Shown here: positions 1-4,545 of the stretch, one piece after another
Numbering within the stretch: position 1 is the stretch's first letter
How the letters are laid out: the number at the start of each line of letters is the position of its first letter
Assembly (NCBI GenBank): GCA_002352145.1
Contig: DEHX01000016.1
Span: 1 to 5,048, forward strand
Reading direction: 5' to 3'
DNA from: Chitinophagaceae bacterium UBA2789
GTDB lineage: Bacteria; Bacteroidota; Bacteroidia; Chitinophagales; Chitinophagaceae
DNA length: 5,048 nucleotides
Translations under genes and position numbers: made by a program
The notes under the pieces: generated by a model
What the model saw: the letters and a program-made list of their open reading frames with translations, nothing else
What the model was told of the DNA's origin: nothing
Databases searched by the model: none

Positions 1-14
1 GGGGGGGGGGGGGG
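1..14. other. Poly-G run at the window edge, probable artefact
   Basis: The window opens with 14 consecutive G residues and then becomes AT-rich sequence. A homopolymer of this kind exactly at the end of a sequence is typical of a contig terminus built from low-signal reads, where two-colour sequencing chemistry calls missing signal as G. A genuine G-tract used for phase variation cannot be excluded, but no gene sits next to it. Treat these bases as unreliable. Confidence 0.7.
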
Positions 15-81
15 TAATACATTTCATAGTAATAGGCGTTAGGTTTAGATACCAAGATAGATATTGATTGTGAAAAAACAC

Positions 82-98
82 ATACCACTTTGTGGTAT
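82..98. promoter_or_regulatory. Perfect 7-bp inverted repeat, candidate operator or hairpin
   Basis: ATACCAC (82-88) and GTGGTAT (92-98) are exact reverse complements separated by TTT. The site lies in a stretch of about 25% GC, some 310 bp before the first gene, and 10 bp before a second palindrome. It has no following T-run, so it is not a convincing terminator. A dimeric DNA-binding protein site is the simplest reading, but no regulator can be named. Confidence 0.5.
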
Positions 99-108
99 TT
101 CTGATTAC

Positions 109-130
109 AAATTGTGAAAATTCACAATTT
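109..130. promoter_or_regulatory. Perfect 10-bp inverted repeat, candidate operator
   Basis: AAATTGTGAA (109-118) and TTCACAATTT (121-130) are exact reverse complements separated by AA. The core TGTGA-N4-TCACA resembles a CRP/FNR-type site, but its spacer is 4 nt rather than the usual 6. ATTGTGAAAA from the left arm (111-120) also occurs at 67-76, 44 bp upstream. The centre is about 30 bp from the centre of the preceding palindrome, close to three helical turns, so both could be bound on the same DNA face. Which gene it controls is inference; the next one begins at 411. Confidence 0.5.
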
Positions 131-174
131 TATTTACCTAAAATCATTAAATTTTGTATTACAGATTGTTCTTT

Positions 175-410
175 GACAGGTGGCAGGGGCTACCGGGAAA
201 GTTATGTGCTGATGAGTTTTGAAAAGCTTGTGCAAAATCCCACAGTGTATTGGGAAAAATAACAGTGCCGGTTGGGAATACACACTTGCTGACGGCTGTA
301 TGGGCGGGTTACATTCGGTTTATCATTGGGTGCCAGGCCGGCAGTTACCCATTGCTACGGGAAAGCCGAAAACCGGGTGTTGAAGAGAGTAGGCAGAAAA
401 AGCAAGTTTT
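175..410 (+). other. GC-richer, hairpin-rich leader without a confident gene
   Basis: GC content is about 25% over 61-180 and about 49% over 181-410, a sharp step. No ATG-initiated reading frame of useful length exists on either strand. Visible pairing includes GTGTATT (245-251) with AATACAC (277-283), and a hairpin with GGGT (328-331) against ACCC (347-350) and inner TGCC (331-334) against GGCA (340-343). An imperfect direct repeat (ACAGTG followed by TTGGGAA) occurs at 243-256 and 263-278. One forward frame is free of stops from 223 to 411 and ends in a TGA overlapping the ATG of the next gene as ATGA; it has only GTG/TTG starts. The region may be a structured 5' leader, a small RNA, or decayed coding sequence. 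It matches no riboswitch consensus I know. Confidence 0.35.
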
Positions 411-1724
411 ATGAATAAGATATTTGGAGTTTTGATTATTAACCTGATTTTTTTCTGTGGAGCATTGAAATCGCAGGTAATTATAGAAGCTTTTCCGATG
501 GATCCGCAATCAGGTTCTCATAATTATTTTGGAGTAAGAGTAACACTAGCCCAAACCTACACTGAAGACGTAACTGTTACTGGCTTTATTTATGATATGG
601 GGGGTGGTGCAAATACTAATAACCCCTTTTCATTGACTATAACAGCCGGTAACCTGTCAGCAGAAACAGCAGCTAATTTTTATCAGACTGACCCCACAGC
701 AACTGCAGAAGCCACATTGGGTACTATTGCAACTGTTTATGCAGGAGTGACAATTACTTATGAGGCTGAAGGTTGTATTTTGAAGTTTAATAGCCTTGGA
801 GATGTCAATACCGTATTAAACCAGTTGGAGGCAGATGATGATAATTATAATGATGATTATGACAGCCAATACCCAAATGCTTCAGAAGATGAACTGGACG
901 ATTTGGATGAGCAAAATAACTTCGATAACATGAAAGTATACAGAGATTTTGAAGCACTGTTCGGTGGATTTTGTTCAAAAAGAGCTGAATTGGAAGCGAT
1001 AGAAAATACCTGGCTTTCAAATAATTTCAATGGCACGGATCCTGATGATGTTGATCTTACTTTTGATGATGCAGAAAACACAATTTTTAATAGCAGCTAT
1101 TCATTTAAAATTGGAACAGATGTATACCAATTAACGAGCACAGGAATGTATAAAAATGGCATTTTACAGGATGAAGGCGGAAACTCTATGAACCGCAAAC
1201 CGGATAATTTCATTGAGCTACCAGAATATGGTGTATTGTCAGGCCCTGCATCCTTCCCCAACAATTATTGGTCATTTACAGACATTTCACCAGCAAATGT
1301 GCTATCAAATGATTTTTTTACGGTCTGTAAATCAAACAAAAAAAATAAGATATTTCAAGAGTATGATAATGGTAGCAAACGAGTAAAAGCTACAGTTTCA
1401 ATAACATCGACAGTAGTGCGAAATGGAGTTCATGGAAAAATCAAAAACTATAAAAGCAAAAACGGGAATTGGAAAAGAAGTCGGGCACAATTGGCAGTAT
1501 ACTGTTTTGGAACTTATTATACAAATCTTTGCGTAGATGCTCATCAATTTACTGATAGAAAGCCATTGTCAGGAACTAAGAAAAGAGCGAAGATATCCAC
1601 CAGAAGACACTCTCCCGGTCACATACCAGTACAAGGTACGGTTTGGAAAACTTTTACGGGTGAAGTTGCTATGTATGGAGAAGTTGGAAATGCCGTCCAG
1701 GGTCAGTTAACATTAACTTTTTAA
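411..1724 (+). CDS. Secreted protein of unknown function, acidic middle and basic C-terminal region
   Basis: I cannot assign a function. Residues 1-21 form a Sec signal peptide (Lys at position 3, hydrophobic core, cleavage probably before Gln22). Cys16 is not in a good lipobox, so a soluble exported or surface protein is more likely than a lipoprotein. Residues about 22-127 are rich in Thr and alternating hydrophobics, suggesting an Ig-like beta domain. Residues about 139-173 are a strongly acidic Asp/Asn/Glu stretch. Residues about 174-256 contain a pattern (IENTWLSNN, a DPDD stretch, then KIGTDVYQLTSTGMY) that resembles uncharacterised exported Bacteroidota proteins I recall; no search was run. 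Residues about 307-415 are rich in Lys and Arg. It ends LTLTF with no type IX secretion C-terminal domain. Start: ATG with no clear Shine-Dalgarno sequence, normal for this phylum. The barrel gene follows after 9 bp, so co-transcription is likely. Confidence 0.85.
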   Translation: MNKIFGVLIINLIFFCGALKSQVIIEAFPMDPQSGSHNYFGVRVTLAQTYTEDVTVTGFIYDMGGGANTNNPFSLTITAGNLSAETAANFYQTDPTATAEATLGTIATVYAGVTITYEAEGCILKFNSLGDVNTVLNQLEADDDNYNDDYDSQYPNASEDELDDLDEQNNFDNMKVYRDFEALFGGFCSKRAELEAIENTWLSNNFNGTDPDDVDLTFDDAENTIFNSSYSFKIGTDVYQLTSTGMYKNGILQDEGGNSMNRKPDNFIELPEYGVLSGPASFPNNYWSFTDISPANVLSNDFFTVCKSNKKNKIFQEYDNGSKRVKATVSITSTVVRNGVHGKIKNYKSKNGNWKRSRAQLAVYCFGTYYTNLCVDAHQFTDRKPLSGTKKRAKISTRRHSPGHIPVQGTVWKTFTGEVAMYGEVGNAVQGQLTLTF

Positions 1725-1733
1725 AATGGTTTA

Positions 1734-2576
1734 ATGACAATTCAATTAACTTCAGGCAAACAAGGAGGAGTTATACGCATAATTCTTGTTTGCCTCTTTT
1801 CACAATTTACATTGCAAGCATTTACCCAGGATACGAATAAGAATTTAAGGGAATATTTATTTCAGAAAAGTAGTTTCAAATTGCAAATTGGCTATGGGGT
1901 AATTCCAAAAGGAGTAATTGAAGTGAAAGAAGGGCCCTATGATCTTTATACAAAGCCACACAGCATTTACTCAGTTGGCTTAATTTATCAAGTAATCCTA
2001 AATCCATCCTGGTCTGTAAACACGGGTATTAGCTTTATGATTATTAAAAGTAATTTTTTTGAGAAAATCCCGATTAATGAGCTAATTGGCACAGGAATAT
2101 CAAGAAGGGAGGACTCGCCGCCAATCATTTATTATAAAGGAGCTTATCCGAGATTTAGTCTACCGGTATTACTACAAAAGTGCACAAAAATTATTAATAA
2201 AAGCTTCTTTGAATTCAACTGTGGTTTCAATATTAGTTACAGCGGATTTTCAAAAGATGAAACAATAATTATGAATGTTGCAGACAATAATAATCAATCT
2301 ATAAATATTTTTAATGCTAACTATAAAAGTAACAACAATCATAAGCCTTGGGTTGGTTTGTTACTTGGTTGCGGCAAAGGTTTTTTACTAAAAAAATTAA
2401 ACGTATTAACAGTTTCCTTGTCAGCAGAGTTAAACACTACAAAGTTTTTATCAGCCGATTATGAAATTACTATACCTAATAAGCCAATTAGTACTGGCAA
2501 CTATTCGGTCAAAGGTCCACTTTTGCAACTATCTCTTGGATATACATTCAGAGAGGTACATAAGAATAAAGATTGA
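1734..2576 (+). CDS. Probable outer-membrane beta-barrel protein (PorT-like type)
   Basis: This 280-residue protein begins with a signal peptide whose hydrophobic core is about residues 14-28 (IRIILVCLFSQFTLQAF), ending near TQD. After it come alternating hydrophobic/polar segments ending in aromatic or Gly residues, such as KLQIGYGV, YSVGLIYQV, WSVNTGISFMI, YPRFSLPVLLQK, FEFNCGFNISYSG, WVGLLLGCGKGF and LLQLSLGYTF. This is the pattern of transmembrane beta-strands. The YPRFSLPVLL segment is characteristic of small Bacteroidota barrels grouped as PorT/OMP_b-brl. The last strand is followed by a short polar tail (REVHKNKD) rather than a terminal aromatic residue, which is slightly unusual. The gene starts 9 bp after the secreted-protein gene and probably shares its transcript; a partnership at the outer membrane is inference. 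No Shine-Dalgarno sequence is visible. The family assignment rests on pattern, not alignment. Confidence 0.8.
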   Translation: MTIQLTSGKQGGVIRIILVCLFSQFTLQAFTQDTNKNLREYLFQKSSFKLQIGYGVIPKGVIEVKEGPYDLYTKPHSIYSVGLIYQVILNPSWSVNTGISFMIIKSNFFEKIPINELIGTGISRREDSPPIIYYKGAYPRFSLPVLLQKCTKIINKSFFEFNCGFNISYSGFSKDETIIMNVADNNNQSINIFNANYKSNNNHKPWVGLLLGCGKGFLLKKLNVLTVSLSAELNTTKFLSADYEITIPNKPISTGNYSVKGPLLQLSLGYTFREVHKNKD

Positions 2577-2676
2577 GATATTTGAAAATTGACATTCCTG
2601 CATTGTAAAGAAGTTGATCGCTTCATAAAATTAGCTTAGCTGAATAGTTCAAAAAAATATAAAAGGGAACAGGAAA

Positions 2677-3498
2677 GTGAGATTCATTTTGCCAATAATG
2701 TGCTGGCTATGGCCGTTGTTTGCCTTTCCCCAGGCAAAAGACAGTTTGCAAAAACTGCAAAGCAAACCGCTGCCATCTAAGCCTGCTGCTAATATTGCAA
2801 AAGATTACAAACCCGAAATCTTCACCTCCGGCTTTATTGACATCGTAAACAACGGCCAGGTAAATGCTTCAGCACGGTTTATAAGATTGTACATTGGTGA
2901 ACCGGGTAAATTTGCCATTCCCATTTCTTTTTATGGTGGCGTAAGTAATAATACTTTTCAAAACAATACACCCGGTACTATATTTTCCAAAAGTAACAGC
3001 CACCTGGTAAACCAGTACATTAATCCTCTCAGCGGTCTTATCAACATCAGCGTAGAAGGAGTACAATTCTTTTCAAAAAAGGAAAAAATAACCCGGTCAG
3101 GTTTATTATATCAAATTGGAGAGAGGGTGCTAAGCGGTAGCCGAATTGGCGAGATAAGTAATCCGCTTACCGGTAAGCCCATAAATTTTCTCAACAGCTT
3201 TGCCGCAACCGGTTTGTATTTTCAAACCGGGGCATGGGAACGCAACAATACCAAAAATGTTGGTGTCTTTTGGCTGGCTCTTCGCTATCATGCCTGCAAA
3301 AGCAATGCAAAACAGGTTAAAGAGTTCTTGCCATCTGTTGAAACCAACGGTTTCTATCATGGCTGGTCCGGCGGGTTTGGTATTGAGATCAATAAATTGG
3401 TCAACATCAAGGCTATTTATTACAAATACAGCAAAGCACCGGAGATAGAATACGGATTGCCTATTTACCAGTTTTCGTTTCAGTATTCGATGAAGTAA
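2677..3498 (+). CDS. Exported protein of unknown function, probable outer-membrane barrel, GTG start
   Basis: The product is 273 residues with no named family I recognise. The GTG start gives MRFILPIMCWLWPLFAFPQA, a complete signal peptide with Arg2 and cleavage near PQA-KD. The internal ATG at 2698 would begin with MCW and lose the positive N-terminus. The GTG is preceded by AGGAAA (2671-2676) and AAGGG (2663-2667), and the upstream frame closes at 2641 without an ATG. After a Lys/Pro-rich linker (residues about 21-46) come likely beta-strands: ARFIRLYIG, FAIPISFYGGV, LINISVEGVQFF, TGLYFQTGAW, NVGVFWLALRY, HGWSGGFGIEI, VNIKAIYYKY and IYQFSFQYSMK. The rich aromatic content and closing strand suit a barrel. 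It lies 100 bp after the previous gene with no clear promoter. Its last 23 codons recur in diverged form at 3631-3699, which implies a former tandem paralogue. Confidence 0.8.
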   Translation: MRFILPIMCWLWPLFAFPQAKDSLQKLQSKPLPSKPAANIAKDYKPEIFTSGFIDIVNNGQVNASARFIRLYIGEPGKFAIPISFYGGVSNNTFQNNTPGTIFSKSNSHLVNQYINPLSGLINISVEGVQFFSKKEKITRSGLLYQIGERVLSGSRIGEISNPLTGKPINFLNSFAATGLYFQTGAWERNNTKNVGVFWLALRYHACKSNAKQVKEFLPSVETNGFYHGWSGGFGIEINKLVNIKAIYYKYSKAPEIEYGLPIYQFSFQYSMK

Positions 3499-3508
3499 GC
3501 AATAAGTA

Positions 3509-3620
3509 CCTCACCCCATATAGCGGTTTGCACAAAATGAAACGTTTCGTTCGCCCCTCTCCTAAAGGAGAGGGGATTGCAGGGTGCTGCTGGTGAGCAG
3601 TTGGCGTTTTGGGGGTGAGG
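3509..3620. repeat. Complete REP/MITE-like element with terminal inverted repeats
   Basis: CCTCACCCC (3509-3517) and GGGGTGAGG (3612-3620) are exact inverted termini of a 112-bp unit. Inside is a perfect 9-bp hairpin, CCCCTCTCC (3554-3562) with GGAGAGGGG (3567-3575) and loop TAAA. A smaller hairpin follows, CTGCT (3587-3591) with AGCAG (3596-3600). The unit starts 11 bp after the stop codon of the preceding gene. No T-run follows the large hairpin, so Rho-independent termination is unlikely, although the hairpin could protect the transcript 3' end. The nested CCTCACCCC/CCCCTCTCC architecture resembles interspersed repeats I recall from Bacteroidota genomes. Being non-coding and short, it would depend on enzymes encoded elsewhere for any movement. 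Confidence 0.75.
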
Positions 3621-3630
3621 AAGAAGCAAA

Positions 3631-3699
3631 AGCAATACTCCGACTATAAAATACAACCTGCACATTTACCAGTTTCCCTTTCAATATTCGATGAAGTAG
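3631..3699 (+). pseudogene. Tail fragment of a lost paralogue of the preceding barrel gene
   Basis: Aligned without gaps to 3430-3498 (offset 201), this 69-nt stretch matches at 52 positions. It encodes 22 residues and a TAG stop, against a TAA stop in the intact gene. Fifteen of 22 residues are identical, including the final IYQF-FQYSMK pattern, and seven differ (for example Glu to Thr, Gly to Asn, Pro to His). The frame can be followed back to about 3619, but similarity to the intact gene fades upstream of 3631. There is no start codon or signal peptide, so it is not a working gene. The preceding repeat element ends 10 bp upstream, suggesting that insertion or recombination at that repeat removed the rest of a tandem paralogue. 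Confidence 0.7.
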
Positions 3700-3706
3700 G
3701 CAGCAA

Positions 3707-3794
3707 CCTCACCCCGTTTGACGATTTGTTACACCCCGATGTTTCGTTCGCCCCTCTCCTATAGGAGAGGGGATTGCAGGGTGCTGCTGGTGAA
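3707..3794. repeat. Second REP/MITE-like copy, lacking its right terminus
   Basis: The copy begins with the same CCTCACCCC end (3707-3715) and keeps the hairpin CCCCTCTCC (3751-3759) with GGAGAGGGG (3764-3772), loop TATA. Positions 3741-3793 match 3544-3596 at 52 of 53 bases; the only change is in the loop. The left part between terminus and core is much more divergent. The right end stops after GGTGA near 3793, and the GGGGTGAGG terminus is missing. The stretch from here to the tetR promoter contains no gene. Confidence 0.75.
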
Positions 3795-3832
3795 GCGTAT
3801 TCCATACAAGGGTTGGTGAATTTGAAAAATAA

Positions 3833-3863
3833 TTTGTTTGTTAAAAATAAGAGTTTATTTTTG
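3833..3863 (+). promoter_or_regulatory. Bacteroidota-type promoter of the tetR gene
   Basis: TTTG at 3833-3836 and TATTTTTG at 3856-3863 match the -33 TTTG and -7 TAnnTTTG elements of the main Bacteroidota sigma factor. The 19-nt spacing is within the usual range. Transcription should begin around 3868-3871, giving a short leader before the ATG at 3885. The -7 box lies in an AT-rich inverted repeat, AAAAATAA (3843-3850) with TTATTTTT (3855-3862). Confidence 0.65.
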
Positions 3864-3879
3864 TTAACCATTTGGTTAA
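3864..3879. promoter_or_regulatory. Probable TetR operator overlapping the transcription start
   Basis: TTAACCA (3864-3870) and TGGTTAA (3873-3879) are perfect 7-bp inverted arms separated by TT. They lie directly after the -7 box and end 5 bp before the tetR start codon. A third half-site, TGGTTAA, recurs at 3886-3892 across the start codon. Binding here would block the start of transcription, so negative autoregulation of the tetR-tolC operon is the expected logic. That the neighbouring TetR is the binder is inference from position. Confidence 0.65.
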
Positions 3880-3884
3880 ATCAT

Positions 3885-4502
3885 ATGGTTAAAAATAAAA
3901 AAGATACGACTACTGAAGAAGTTATACTGGCCGCCGCCAAAAAAGTATTTGTACAAAAAGGAATGGCAGGCGCCCGGATGCAGGATATTGCCGATGAAGC
4001 CGGTATCAACAAAGCATTGCTGCATTATTATTTCCGTAATAAAGAAAAGCTGTTTGAGGTGATCTTTATGGAAGCGGCAGAAAAGCTTTTTCCAAAGATC
4101 AATGCCATTTTTGAAGCAGATCAGCCGCTGTTTGAAAAGATAGAGAACTTCTGTGAGGAGTATATCTCAATAGTAATGGATAATCCCTACCTGCCATTAT
4201 TTGTGTTAAATGAAATAAACCAGGACCCTGATTATTTTTTGAAAAAGGTTTGGACAGGAAAATCTAAACCGAACCCCGTAAAACTTTTGGAGCAGATTGA
4301 TAAGGAAGTCAGGAAAGGTACTATTAAAAGAATCAATCCCATGCACCTGCTGATGAACCTGATCTCTATGACGATATTTCCCTTTGTAGCAAAGCCAATG
4401 TTTCAAAAAAACCTGGGCATGAGTGAAGTGCAATTTAAAATGGCGATGGAGGAGAGGAAAAAGGAAATTCCCCGGTTTATTATTGACTCATTAAAGAAAT
4501 AA
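3885..4502 (+). CDS. TetR/AcrR-family transcriptional repressor
   Basis: This 205-residue protein has the usual TetR length. The N-terminal DNA-binding domain covers residues about 8-57: helix 1 (EEVILAAAKKVFVQKG), helix 2 (RMQDIADEAG), and a recognition helix around residues 43-50 (KALLHYYF) followed by NKEKLFEVIF. These match the family signature closely. The remaining residues are predicted helical and would bind an unknown ligand and form the dimer; WTGKSKPNP (about 120-128) is probably a loop. The frame is open back to an ATG at 3774, but that start would read through repeat DNA, the promoter and the operator. ATG 3885 gives the family's normal N-terminus and is preferred. The efflux gene 43 bp downstream suggests it represses an exporter operon and itself, released by the exported compound or a related signal. 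The inducer cannot be predicted. Confidence 0.93.
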   Translation: MVKNKKDTTTEEVILAAAKKVFVQKGMAGARMQDIADEAGINKALLHYYFRNKEKLFEVIFMEAAEKLFPKINAIFEADQPLFEKIENFCEEYISIVMDNPYLPLFVLNEINQDPDYFLKKVWTGKSKPNPVKLLEQIDKEVRKGTIKRINPMHLLMNLISMTIFPFVAKPMFQKNLGMSEVQFKMAMEERKKEIPRFIIDSLKK

Positions 4503-4509
4503 CCATTTT

Positions 4510-4527
4510 CCGGCAGACAAATGCCGG
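4510..4527 (+). other. Intercistronic hairpin between tetR and the efflux gene
   Basis: CCGGCA (4510-4515) pairs perfectly with TGCCGG (4522-4527) around a 6-nt loop, GACAAA. There is no T-run after it, so it is unlikely to be an efficient intrinsic terminator. A role in transcript processing, or in setting different expression levels of the two genes, is possible. No separate promoter was seen in the 43-bp gap. Confidence 0.5.
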
Positions 4528-4545
4528 CTCATTCAATAGTCGATC

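Noticed and set aside
109..130. Classical CRP/FNR binding site
   Set aside because: The TGTGA and TCACA half-sites are separated by 4 nt instead of 6, so I call only a generic palindrome.
204..226. CTGATGAG followed closely by GAAA, resembling a hammerhead ribozyme core
   Set aside because: There is no room for stem II: only a few T residues separate the two motifs, and no pairing is available at the expected positions.
1..410. Bacteroidota promoter for the secreted-protein gene
   Set aside because: The nearest candidates (TAAATTTTG at 148-156, TTCTTTG at 169-175) miss the TAnnTTTG consensus or lack a properly spaced TTTG, so no promoter is called.
805..1081. Reverse-strand frames of 71 and 74 codons inside the secreted-protein gene
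   Set aside because: They lie opposite the Asp-rich stretch, whose GAT/GAC/GAA codons leave the opposite strand open by composition, giving Ser- and His-rich low-complexity peptides. No signals support translation.
3130..3448. Frames on both strands overlapping the barrel gene (76 codons reverse, 82 codons forward)
   Set aside because: They overlap a gene with a signal peptide and beta-strand pattern, and show no start context or recognisable domain.
3554..3575. Intrinsic terminator at the repeat hairpins
   Set aside because: Neither large hairpin is followed by a T-run on either strand. They are better described as part of the repeat element.
3509..3794. CRISPR array
   Set aside because: Only two repeat units, with long terminal inverted repeats and a gene fragment between them. 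There are no regular spacers and no cas genes.
3480..3871. Two reverse-strand frames (3480-3665 and 3644-3871) sharing the peptide PAAPCNPLS-RRGANET
   Set aside because: The shared peptide is the repeat core read backwards, not a duplicated protein domain. Neither frame has support as a gene.
3774..3884. Longer reading of the TetR gene from an ATG at 3774 (37 extra codons)
   Set aside because: The extra codons would be made of the repeat element, the promoter and the operator, and would put an extension unlike the family before the normal TetR N-terminus. ATG 3885 gives the expected length.
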